Virus record (IMG/VR): IMGVR_UViG_3300012988_000030
Location: 1-34,669 of that record
Reading direction: 5' to 3' (one strand)
Length of the DNA: 34,669 bases
Source: a virus
Shown here: in pieces, positions 1-5,155 of the stretch
How positions within the stretch are numbered: position 1 is the first letter of the stretch
Layout: every line of letters starts with the position of its first letter
Notes under the pieces: generated by a model
Told to the model about the DNA's origin: nothing
The model's database searches: none
Seen by the model: only the letters and a program-made list of their open reading frames with translations
Translations under genes and position numbers: made by a program

Positions 1-201
1 CAATCCCTTTTTGCGCATCTTCTTCACCCAGTGGTACACACCCTGCCGGGTGATGCCAAGGTCGCGCGCAATGCGCGACAAATGCGGAGGCTCACCCAGC
101 TCGGCTGTCAGGGTGACGGCGATTTGCAGGATGGCGAGCTCGTACTTGTTCGGTGCGCCTGGCGGGCGGAACGGCTCGTAGGTGATGCCTTCGACGCTCA
201 C
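1..201 (-). CDS. Helix-turn-helix DNA-binding protein, C-terminus cut by window edge
   Basis: Reads leftward off the window from a GTG at 201; 67 codons are visible with no stop. The GTG overlaps the TGA of the upstream gene (GTGA), the usual linkage in this genome. Residues about 42-66 form a helix-turn-helix: LSRIARDLGITRQGVYHWVK, followed by basic KMRKKGL. This resembles the small HTH domains of phage terminase small subunits and resolvase or Trp-repressor-like DNA-binding proteins. The visible part is too short to choose. A regulator or a terminase small subunit are the main options. Family assignment is inference; the HTH is seen directly. Confidence 0.65.
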   Translation of the reverse strand, partial: MSVEGITYEPFRPPGAPNKYELAILQIAVTLTAELGEPPHLSRIARDLGITRQGVYHWVKKMRKKGL

Positions 202-344
202 TTGGCCGCCGGCTGCTGGATGCACCCATCCAGGCCATAACGCATCCCGCGCTCGGCGCACTTGCTGTCAAGAGCAGTGCAGCAGCCAAGCGCGGTGCAC
301 ACTACCAGCGCGATGCAGATGAAAAAGACGCTCTCGCTGTCCAT
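198..344 (-). CDS. Cysteine-rich single-pass membrane microprotein (48 aa)
   Basis: Starts at ATG 344, which overlaps the TAA of the upstream gene (TAATG), and ends in a GTGA overlap with the HTH gene. An open frame extends further upstream, but the TAATG junction supports this start. Residues about 5-25 (VFFICIALVVCTALGCCTAL) are hydrophobic and could be a membrane segment or signal anchor. The short tail carries two more cysteines (five in all). No family is recognised. Its place in a tightly packed leftward operon argues that it is translated. Confidence 0.5.
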   Translation of the reverse strand: MDSESVFFICIALVVCTALGCCTALDSKCAERGMRYGLDGCIQQPAAK

Positions 345-634
345 TAGCTTTCTCCAGAAATCCCGCGCCCGATGAACAGGTACGCGCAAACCGCCGCCTC
401 GCACGTCGGCAGCTCCGCATCGACCACCCAGAGCTCCGGCAGCGGCTTCGTCGTCTCGTGGACGAGCGACTCCCAAAACGCCAGCTCGGCGCCTCGAAGG
501 TCGACTACTCGGTCTGCTCGGGTGGACATTGGCTGTAGGCGTTCGGGCTGTTTCTCAGAGCTGGAGTTCATACCCGTCGCAGGCTCTCCCTGCGCACCAT
601 GGCGCCGAACGCATTGCAGTGTATCACACGCCAC
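344..634 (-). CDS. Hypothetical phage protein
   Basis: Open from GTG 634, which overlaps the previous stop by 11 nt, to the TAA at 344-346. An in-frame ATG at 571 (MNSSSEKQPE) would give a 75-residue product. Neither start has a good Shine-Dalgarno sequence, so the start is uncertain. The C-terminal half (AFWESLVHETTKPLPELWVV) looks like a folded, mildly amphipathic segment. No motif or family is recognised. Third from last in the leftward operon headed by the SSB-like gene. Confidence 0.45.
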   Translation of the reverse strand: MACDTLQCVRRHGAQGEPATGMNSSSEKQPERLQPMSTRADRVVDLRGAELAFWESLVHETTKPLPELWVVDAELPTCEAAVCAYLFIGRGISGES

Positions 635-815
635 TTGACGATGCCAGATCGAGGTGAGCGTAGATTCGGTGCCGAGTCTTGATGCGGTCCACCCACGTCT
701 GCTTCACGCGCACTGGTAGCTCGGGCGGCGCATCCGGCGCCACCTCGTAGACCGCGGTCGGCTCGGCTGGGAAGCCAGGCAGGCAGTCGTCGCAGTCGCA
801 GTATCGCACGTGCAT
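624..815 (-). CDS. Small hypothetical protein with N-terminal CDCDDC motif (63 aa)
   Basis: ATG 815 overlaps the stop of the upstream gene in a TGATG junction, so translation is probably coupled. The N-terminus reads MHVRYCDCDDCLPGFP: three cysteines within six residues followed by a Pro/Glu-rich stretch, which may bind a metal. The C-terminal half (VKQTWVDRIKTRHRIYAHLD) is basic and helical. Function unknown. It is one of several short Cys-containing proteins typical of phage early regions. Confidence 0.5.
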   Translation of the reverse strand: MHVRYCDCDDCLPGFPAEPTAVYEVAPDAPPELPVRVKQTWVDRIKTRHRIYAHLDLASSSGV

Positions 816-991
816 CAGCGCCACTCCGATTTCCAGAAGACCGAGAAGAACGCCGGTCGCGTGCGCCACGCATAGTGGTTGAACCTGTGAAAGTTCGCAT
901 GCTTGTCCTCCCACACACTTCTAGGATTCCGCAGCTCTGGGAAACGAGCGGCCAGCTCATCGAAGTTTTTCGGCTGAAATTCCTCGCTCAC
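815..991 (-). CDS. Small hypothetical protein (58 aa)
   Basis: GTG 991 overlaps the upstream stop (GTGA), which is preferred over the in-frame TTG at 1003. The product is rich in aromatic and charged residues (RFNHYAWRTRPAFFSVFWKSEW near the C-terminus contains three Trp and four Phe), suggesting a small compact domain or a peptide that binds a protein partner. No family is recognised. It is in the same leftward operon as the SSB-like gene. Confidence 0.5.
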   Translation of the reverse strand: MSEEFQPKNFDELAARFPELRNPRSVWEDKHANFHRFNHYAWRTRPAFFSVFWKSEWR

Positions 992-1197
992 GGTCGCCCC
1001 CAATGTCGGTGCCAGTCGAGCGAGGTGAGCTGGAGAGCCTGGAGACCAAGCTCATAGCGCTTTAGCGACAGCTCGCTTGGGTTCCGGTCCTCTAGCGCGT
1101 CAGCCAGCTCAAACGGCGCCGGTGGCGGAACGTACTTCCGCTGCACGAGTTCCTTCTCGCCCAGTCGCCAAATCCTGTCAGAACGGAATCGTGTCAT
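988..1197 (-). CDS. Hypothetical protein following the SSB-like gene (69 aa)
   Basis: Start ATG 1197 lies 20 nt inside the end of the SSB-like gene in another frame. A much longer open frame extends upstream, but it is antisense-like low-complexity Arg/Ser sequence and is not believed. The product is charged: an N-terminal basic part (MTRFRSDRIWRLGEKELVQR) followed by a helical Glu/Leu-rich part ending in WHRHWGRP. No family is recognised. The overlap with the SSB-like gene suggests coupled expression and perhaps a related role. Confidence 0.5.
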   Translation of the reverse strand: MTRFRSDRIWRLGEKELVQRKYVPPPAPFELADALEDRNPSELSLKRYELGLQALQLTSLDWHRHWGRP

Positions 1198-1522
1198 CAC
1201 CTTCAGCTCCTGTGTAATCCGTTCGCGCCGGCTCGCTCGGCGCATCCCACGAGATAATCGCCGGCCTGTCGGTCGGCTGAGCCGCCACCACCTCCTCGTT
1301 CCCGCGGACTCCCTTCCAGCGGCTATAGGGGTCAGCCTCGCGGAACTTGACCCAGTAGCTGAGCTTCTTGGCCTTCTCCTTGTCCTTGGCTTCGTACTGC
1401 GGGTTCGAGCTCGTGCTGAACTTGCCGTGCCAGAACTGTAGGGACTCGAGGTTGCATTCGGAGGCCCAGACAAAGCCTCCGCGTCGACTAATCCGCATGT
1501 CGTATCGGGGAGCACTACTCAT
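1178..1522 (-). CDS. Putative single-stranded-DNA-binding protein with SSB-type acidic C-terminal tip
   Basis: 114 residues from ATG 1522, preceded by an AGGA sequence at good spacing. The body (about 1-80) is rich in beta-type and aromatic residues and includes a Lys/Glu stretch around 45-55. A Pro/Ser/Thr/Asp linker follows, and the protein ends EGDDTIPF. Bacterial SSB proteins end in DDDIPF, the tip that docks RecO, PriA, RecQ and other repair proteins. The acidic, linker-borne IPF end is what supports the call; a classical OB-fold signature was not recognisable by eye. It heads a seven-gene leftward operon and lies next to a copy of the operator found at the ERF gene, which fits a recombination/replication role. 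Function is inference. Confidence 0.55.
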   Translation of the reverse strand: MSSAPRYDMRISRRGGFVWASECNLESLQFWHGKFSTSSNPQYEAKDKEKAKKLSYWVKFREADPYSRWKGVRGNEEVVAAQPTDRPAIISWDAPSEPARTDYTGAEGDDTIPF

Positions 1523-1528
1523 TGCCAA

Positions 1529-1587
1529 ATCCTAGCACACTTGACGCGCGTTACAATGTAATACGCAGTTCCCGTGGAGGTTTTCAA
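1529..1587 (-). promoter_or_regulatory. Leftward promoter region of the SSB-like operon
   Basis: Two overlapping candidates point left. One has TTGAAA (1587-1582), an 18-bp spacer and TATTAC (1563-1558). The other has TTGTAA (1556-1551), a 16-bp spacer and TAGGAT (1534-1529), whose start would fall on the ATG. The TTACAnTGTAA operator overlaps the -10 of the first and the -35 of the second. The GCTAGGAT around the proximal -10 is also found in the 3462 promoter cassette. Confidence 0.45.
1551..1561. promoter_or_regulatory. Operator candidate, core TTACAATGTAA
   Basis: An 11-bp palindrome around a central A, flanked by GCG and TACGC. The same core with a central C occurs at 6608-6618 between the ribbon-helix-helix gene and the ERF gene. 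Both copies sit inside promoter regions of recombination-type operons, so a shared repressor site is likely. Confidence 0.55.
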
Positions 1588-1602
1588 AATTCGTCCACCG
1601 GG
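1571..1602 (-). terminator. Stem-loop at the end of the repressor unit
   Basis: Arms 1571-1578 (CCCGTGGA) and 1594-1602 (TCCACCGGG) pair with one bulged base around a 15-nt AT-rich loop. The stop codon of the 64-residue gene lies in the loop. No U-run follows, so it is at best a weak terminator or an RNA-processing or stabilising hairpin. It also overlaps the -35 of the next leftward promoter. Confidence 0.3.
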
Positions 1603-1778
1603 CAGATACGGAGGGCGAGGCGACCGAGGTCGGTTACCTTCCAGTCCCCATCCGGAAGGTGCTGAACCCGCTCAACGGCAGACATGCCTTCGAGCGCTTT
1701 GAACTCTGCGTCCTGTGTGGCTACAAAGCCAACCGGCACGGCTAGTAGGTGGCGCTCCACCGGAGTGAGCCCTCTCAT
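1584..1778 (-). CDS. Small winged-helix-like partner of the repressor (64 aa)
   Basis: ATG 1778 overlaps the TGA of the upstream repressor gene by two bases (ATGA). A longer open frame upstream is Arg/Gly-rich and is judged a shadow. The C-terminal part, DGDWKVTDLGRLALRICP, has the beta-wing pattern (W/F-x-LTDLG) also seen in the upstream protein, suggesting that both carry related winged-helix elements. It may be a co-regulator or an anti-repressor. The pairing and the shared motif are seen directly; the role is inferred. Confidence 0.5.
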   Translation of the reverse strand: MRGLTPVERHLLAVPVGFVATQDAEFKALEGMSAVERVQHLPDGDWKVTDLGRLALRICPVDEF

Positions 1779-2176
1779 AGGTCCCAACTCGCTGGCCGGG
1801 CGACCGTTTCTTCGACCACCCGCTCTCCAGGAGCAAGCGCATGCTTTGCAAACGCGCGCGCCATTCCATTGCCGGCCGCTACTAGGGCAGGACCCGGCGG
1901 AGCAGTTCCGACCGGCTCGCCGTACAGCCCCACTATCTGCTCCCATAGCAGCAGCACCCTGAACCCAAGGTCGGTCAGCTCGAACCCCCGCCCAAGCAGT
2001 ACCGGCTCGACCAGCCCTGCTGCCTCGCACGCCCTGACGGTAACCGCCAACGACTTTGGGTAGCACCCGAGCGCCCCCATCGTCTTGCCAAGCGTCTCCC
2101 CTGGCGCATCACGCACCCGGCGCAGGAACTGGAATCCGTACTGTAACCCGAGTGTGCTACCAAGGTGATACACCAT
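1775..2176 (-). CDS. Winged-helix transcriptional regulator, probable lysogeny repressor
   Basis: 133 residues from ATG 2176. Residues about 30-75 read as a winged helix-turn-helix: a helical region (GALGCYPKSLAVTVRACEAA), then GLVEPV and a wing GFELTDLGFRVLLL, as in MarR/PadR-type DNA-binding proteins. A Pro/Ala linker and a short C-terminal segment follow. It lacks a LexA/CI-type autoprotease Ser-Lys module, so induction by RecA cleavage is not expected. It is read away from the rightward cargo operon, the usual place of a phage repressor. Its own promoter puts the start of transcription at about the ATG, as in lambda cI mRNA from PRM. The repressor role is inference. Confidence 0.6.
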   Translation of the reverse strand: MVYHLGSTLGLQYGFQFLRRVRDAPGETLGKTMGALGCYPKSLAVTVRACEAAGLVEPVLLGRGFELTDLGFRVLLLWEQIVGLYGEPVGTAPPGPALVAAGNGMARAFAKHALAPGERVVEETVARPASWDL

Positions 2177-2181
2177 GGGAT

Positions 2182-2209
2182 ATCATAGCAGTAGCGGACG
2201 CTGGGGCAA
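2182..2209 (-). promoter_or_regulatory. Repressor promoter giving a leaderless transcript
   Basis: On the minus strand TTGCCC (2209-2204), a 16-bp spacer and TATGAT (2187-2182). Only five bases (ATCCC) separate the -10 from the ATG at 2176, so transcription should begin on or next to the A of the start codon. No Shine-Dalgarno sequence can exist on such an mRNA. Confidence 0.6.
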
Positions 2210-2267
2210 GACGAAGGTAGAGGACGATGGTGATAAAGTTGCTGGTAAAAATTACGGTTGGCGGGGG

Positions 2268-2297
2268 CCCCCCTTCCCCCCCCCACCCCTCTCCCCC
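2268..2297 (-). other. G-quadruplex-prone tract
   Basis: The plus strand carries C-runs of 6, 9, 4 and 5 separated by only TT, A and TCT. The minus strand therefore has four closely spaced G-runs of four or more, which meets the usual quadruplex pattern. It lies about 60-90 bp upstream of the repressor promoter on the same strand. Confidence 0.6.
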
Positions 2298-2672
2298 TGG
2301 GGTAGGGGTCGCGCGGCCCGCGCGCAGGGCGGCACACTGCGCATCCGAGCAGGGGTGGCGCATGTTCAGGTGGGCAGGCGAGCAGGGCTATTCCTGCGGG
2401 GAATGCCGCAAGTTTCCCGTGCGCGTAGGGAGCAGGGGATTCCCGGATTCGCGAGGAGGCGGGAGAGGGGGCGCCCAACTTCTCACCTCGTTCGGCTCAC
2501 GGCTGCGCACCGAGACGCCGCTTCGCGGCGGAGAGGAGAGTCCAGTTCGAGCCCTTCCGGCTCCTCACTCTATCCTCACTGGGGTTCTGGATTGGGGATT
2601 GGGCTAAAGCTCAGCGAGCCCACGGCGCATTCCGTCGACAGCGGCAACGCCTCTTGGAGACCCCACACGAAC

Positions 2673-2686
2673 CTATCGGCCGATAG
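2673..2686. repeat. Perfect 14-bp palindrome CTATCGGCCGATAG
   Basis: Perfect inverted repeat with no spacer in the control region, about 150 bp upstream of the first rightward promoter. It could bind a dimeric regulator. Only this copy was noticed. Confidence 0.5.
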
Positions 2687-2716
2687 CCTGCTAGCGGGCC
2701 GGTCGCCTAGACTGAG

Positions 2717-2753
2717 TGTGCCAGTGCCAAAGTGTGCCAAACCGTCTGGCACA
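2717..2753. repeat. Cluster of TGTGCCA direct and inverted repeats
   Basis: TGTGCCA at 2717-2723 and 2733-2739, a shorter GTGCCA at 2724-2729, and the inverted form TGGCACA at 2747-2753. Such closely spaced copies are typical of iterons or multiple operator half-sites. They lie about 80-115 bp upstream of the rightward promoter. Confidence 0.5.
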
Positions 2754-2831
2754 GACTGGCTCACGTCAAGCGACCTGGAGGGTAACCGGCCAGCCGATTA
2801 GTTAGCCTGTGCATTATGTTGGCCGATTCGC

Positions 2832-2860
2832 TTGACGTCTGCTTTACGGTGCGCTAGATT
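2832..2860 (+). promoter_or_regulatory. Rightward promoter cassette 1
   Basis: TTGACG (2832-2837), a 17-bp spacer and TAGATT (2855-2860), a good sigma-70-type promoter. It shares CTTGACG, GCTTTAC inside the spacer and GCTAG with the promoters at 3462 and 4906. The leader ends AAGGGAACCACATG, giving a Shine-Dalgarno for the gene at 2883. Confidence 0.7.
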
Positions 2861-2882
2861 CAAGGGGTCGAAAGGGAACCAC

Positions 2883-3140
2883 ATGACCATCCGAGACGTA
2901 GCTGCAAACATCTTCCACGTAGCCTCAAACCCGTCGGGCGCTGATGTCGAGCGAGCCCGCATGTACCTGGAAACGTTCGAGTACAGCACCTGTGCGGTGT
3001 CTGCCATCATGTTCGCTCTGCGCGAGCAGTACGCCCGTCACCAAGCTCAGGGCATTGCCGCTGTCGATGGTACGCCGTGCGCTGACGCTGTGCGCGACTG
3101 CCTCATCCCGCTTGCCAACGCAGAGTCGGAGGAAGTTTGA
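2883..3140 (+). CDS. First cargo protein of the rightward operon (85 aa, unknown)
   Basis: ATG 2883 follows AAGGGAA at good spacing, 51 bp from the start of promoter cassette 1. The product is mainly helical (MTIRDVAANIFHVASNPSGA at the start, then FALREQYARHQAQG), with two Cys near the C-terminus. No family is recognised. Being the first gene after the control region, it would be among the earliest expressed in a rightward programme, where phages often place host-takeover or anti-repressor proteins. That placement argument is inference. Confidence 0.6.
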   Translation: MTIRDVAANIFHVASNPSGADVERARMYLETFEYSTCAVSAIMFALREQYARHQAQGIAAVDGTPCADAVRDCLIPLANAESEEV

Positions 3141-3451
3141 TGGCTCGCCTAGGCCGCTTCAGCGTCTCCGCCAGCCTCCTTGCCGCCTTGCTCGCGCTAC
3201 CCTGCGTGTGCCAGGCCGCCGAGTACGAGGAGCCTACCCAGCTCTGCCACGACCGCGCCGAGGGTGCCTACCAGGTCGCTGTAGCCAAGGGTGACGGGCT
3301 GCCAGACGGCGAGTATGAGAGCGAGTTCGCGTTCTGCCAGTGGGAGTCCTACCGCGCGCACCTAGTCGCGGACCCGAAGGTCTCGCTGCGCGAGCTGGTC
3401 GAGTTCGACTGGACAGATGCGGATGACGGGCGCTTGGGAGCGTGGAATTGA
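3140..3451 (+). CDS. Exported small protein with signal peptide (103 aa)
   Basis: ATG 3140 overlaps the upstream stop (TGATG). The N-terminus is a clear Sec signal peptide: basic MARLGRF, a hydrophobic core (ASLLAALLALPCVC) and a cleavage site after CQAA. The mature part is acidic with two cysteines (LCHDRAEGAY, FAFCQWESYR) that could form one disulphide in the periplasm. Cys23-type lipidation looks unlikely because the core lacks a proper lipobox. Function unknown; exported early phage proteins often modify the envelope or block superinfection. Confidence 0.6.
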   Translation: MARLGRFSVSASLLAALLALPCVCQAAEYEEPTQLCHDRAEGAYQVAVAKGDGLPDGEYESEFAFCQWESYRAHLVADPKVSLRELVEFDWTDADDGRLGAWN

Positions 3452-3461
3452 ACGAAAGCGC

Positions 3462-3490
3462 TTGACGCTCGCTTTACCACTTGCTAGGAT
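3462..3490 (+). promoter_or_regulatory. Rightward promoter cassette 2
   Basis: TTGACG (3462-3467), a 17-bp spacer and TAGGAT (3485-3490). The spacer again contains GCTTTAC at the same offset. It is followed by AGGAGAACCACCC and an ATG at 3510. It lies just after the stop codon of the exported protein. Confidence 0.7.
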
Positions 3491-3509
3491 ATGCACAGGA
3501 GAACCACCC

Positions 3510-4151
3510 ATGCGAAACCAATCCAAAGTACGCGCGTTTCTGGACGGCTTGCGAGCCGGTAAGTACACCGGTGTCGGCTGTTACCCCACGTTTTTTCTTA
3601 TGTCCGACGGCGATACGCTGTCTTACGAAGCGGCATGCGAGAACACCTGGCTCATTGCGCGCGCCACTAGGGACGGCGACAGCTCGGGATGGGCTTTCGA
3701 GGCGTTCGACGTGAACTGGGAGGACGGCGACATGGTTTGCGCCGACACCGGCAAGCGCATCGAGTCGGCCTACGCCGAACCGGAACCCATGCCTGATGCG
3801 TTTTTTGACGCATTCATCGAGTGCGCGCTTTGGTCGTCCACTGAGTGCGATGAGGATGGCAACATGGGTTCGTCGCTGGACGAGTACTACTCGGCCGACG
3901 ACATTGCGCCCGAGACCGTTGCCGCCCTGCGCAAGGATTGCGAGGACTTCTGGGAGGCGAACTACGCGCTACTCCAGCGCACGGAAGCCGATGACGAGCA
4001 GAACGGCCATGACTTTTGGCTCACTCGCAATGGCCATGGCGCGGGCTTCTGGGACCGTGGGCACGGCGAGGTAGGCGAGGAGCTGTCCAAGGCTGCCAAG
4101 GTGTACGGCTCGGTTGACTTGGTTGTGTGCGACGGGAAGGTGTGCTCGTGA
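3510..4151 (+). CDS. Conserved-type phage protein made of two acidic domains (213 aa)
   Basis: Start ATG 3510 follows AGGAG. The N-terminal part (about 1-90) contains CYPTFFLMSDGDTLSYEAAC and is like small phage proteins of unknown function. The C-terminal part (about 95-213) ends with the stretch HDFWLTRNGHGAGFWDRG (about 170-187) followed by a SKAAKVYGSVDL helix, a pattern I know from separate small phage proteins. The gene therefore looks like a fusion of two modules usually encoded apart. The whole product is strongly acidic. Function unknown. It is followed by a GTGA-coupled gene. Confidence 0.65.
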   Translation: MRNQSKVRAFLDGLRAGKYTGVGCYPTFFLMSDGDTLSYEAACENTWLIARATRDGDSSGWAFEAFDVNWEDGDMVCADTGKRIESAYAEPEPMPDAFFDAFIECALWSSTECDEDGNMGSSLDEYYSADDIAPETVAALRKDCEDFWEANYALLQRTEADDEQNGHDFWLTRNGHGAGFWDRGHGEVGEELSKAAKVYGSVDLVVCDGKVCS

Positions 4152-4645
4152 GCCGCCTAGCCGACGACATTACCGCCATTCTGGATGGCGATTGCGACGC
4201 AACGCGCGTTGCTCTGTACAACCCGCGCCGCACCGTAGCTGCCATCCGGGAGCGCCTAGCGAAGCCCGAACCGGAACCCACGGTTGACGATGCAATCCGC
4301 ATCCTAAACCGCGACTACTTCGACGACGTGCGCGGCATTGTGGAGGACTGCAAGCGAGCCATTCGCGACGGCGAGGTCTCATCGGACGATGAGTTGCGCG
4401 ACTACCTGCACGAGTCGGTCGACGGCTGCCAGCGGGTTATCCACACGTTCCAGGCTCGTTGCGGCCTGCTCTCATCTGACCATCCGGACGCTTACGAGGA
4501 TGAGACAGGCGAGCGCCCTAGCGACGTTTCAGTGCAGATGTACTGGGCGTTAATGGCAGACGTGAACGACCGCTTGGAGTCGTACGACGAATTGTGTGAA
4601 GAGCTCGAAGAGGAGCGCCAACGCGCGGAGAATGGCGATGTCTAA
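4148..4645 (+). CDS. Acidic hypothetical phage protein (165 aa)
   Basis: GTG 4148 overlaps the upstream stop. The product is highly acidic and helical. Its middle (DDELRDYLHESVDGCQRVIH) resembles a widespread phage domain of unknown function found beside the domain at the end of the upstream protein. The C-terminus (YDELCEELEEERQRAENG) is a likely coiled coil. Strong acidity is a trait of DNA-mimic and inhibitor proteins, but there is no direct evidence of such a role here. Confidence 0.6.
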   Translation: MSRLADDITAILDGDCDATRVALYNPRRTVAAIRERLAKPEPEPTVDDAIRILNRDYFDDVRGIVEDCKRAIRDGEVSSDDELRDYLHESVDGCQRVIHTFQARCGLLSSDHPDAYEDETGERPSDVSVQMYWALMADVNDRLESYDELCEELEEERQRAENGDV

Positions 4646-4931
4646 AATGGAATGGGCCGTGGGAATCGGCTCCGCCCTGCTCGCCATTCGCCTCCTGACA
4701 GCATGCGGCGCCCACGTCGAGCCCGCGCCACTGCCCGAAGGATGCGAGGTCATGGCCGACTACATCCGCGTCCAAATCTGCCCAAACCAGCCAGTGTTCG
4801 TCCAATGCCGCGACGTGGCGAGCACCAACCCAGCGCCAGGCTTGTGCGCAGGGCCAGACTGGACCGAAGGAAAGCAGGAAACTGGCAACGGCTGGTGCTG
4901 TCAGCTTGACGAGCGCTTTACGATACGCTAG
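4638..4931 (+). CDS. Putative lipoprotein (97 aa), superinfection-exclusion candidate
   Basis: ATG 4638 is chosen over ATG 4632 and 4647 because GGAG lies 7 nt upstream. The N-terminus is hydrophobic (AVGIGSALLAIRLLTAC) and ends in a proper lipobox L-T-A-C at Cys23, predicting lipid attachment and an envelope location. The mature part has six further cysteines, which may form disulphides. Phage lipoproteins of this size often act in superinfection exclusion or serum resistance; that role is inference. Its last codons overlap promoter cassette 3. Confidence 0.6.
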   Translation: MSKMEWAVGIGSALLAIRLLTACGAHVEPAPLPEGCEVMADYIRVQICPNQPVFVQCRDVASTNPAPGLCAGPDWTEGKQETGNGWCCQLDERFTIR

Positions 4932-4934
4932 GTT
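4906..4934 (+). promoter_or_regulatory. Rightward promoter cassette 3
   Basis: TTGACG (4906-4911), a 17-bp spacer and TAGGTT (4929-4934), with GCTTTAC in the spacer and GCTAG at the -10 as in the other two cassettes. It begins inside the last nine codons of the lipoprotein gene. The leader ends AAAGGAACCACAATG. Confidence 0.7.
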
Positions 4935-4954
4935 ATCAACAGAAAGGAACCACA

Positions 4955-5155
4955 ATGACGAACCAATTCACACTGGAGCACGTGAACAGTCTGCTTGGCT
5001 CGCGACAGCATCGCAAAGCGTCACCTTATCCGACTCGCGAACTGGCTGCTATGGCCGCCGCATCCGAGGCGCTGCGCTGCCGTCCGTTCGTTACCATCAA
5101 TGTCTTGGACTCGTCTGGTCGCGTGGTCGCGGAAGTGGTCGGGTGTGCCAGGTGA
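4955..5155 (+). CDS. Small hypothetical protein (66 aa)
   Basis: ATG 4955 follows AAAGGAA and promoter cassette 3. The N-terminal half is helical (FTLEHVNSLLGSRQHRKASP). The C-terminal half looks like two beta strands (FVTINVLDSSGRVVAEVVG). No family is recognised. It ends in a GTGA overlap with the next gene, the first of a run of four coupled small genes. Confidence 0.55.
   Translation: MTNQFTLEHVNSLLGSRQHRKASPYPTRELAAMAAASEALRCRPFVTINVLDSSGRVVAEVVGCAR

Larger units (their letters stand above)
2177..2831. other. Control region without convincing genes
   Basis: About 650 bp between the leftward repressor and the first rightward promoter. Open frames cross it, but their translations are Arg/Ser/Gly/Pro-rich low-complexity sequence without start signals or family resemblance. 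It contains the repressor promoter, a C/G homopolymer tract (2262-2307), an inverted repeat CGCCGCTTCGCGGCG (2516-2530), a palindrome (2673-2686) and TGTGCCA repeats (2717-2753). It may hold operators or an origin, but neither is shown. Confidence 0.5.

Noticed and set aside
2516-2530. CGCCGCTTCGCGGCG hairpin as an intrinsic terminator
   Set aside because: No U-run on either strand and no gene end nearby.
2541-2575. TTCGAGCC sequence as part of a tRNA
   Set aside because: The flanking bases do not pair as a T-stem and no acceptor or D-arm can be drawn.
2175-2801. Long rightward open frames across the control region
   Set aside because: Translations are Arg/Gly/Ser/Pro-rich low-complexity sequence, run through homopolymer tracts, lack Shine-Dalgarno sequences and overlap the repressor promoter and its ATG.
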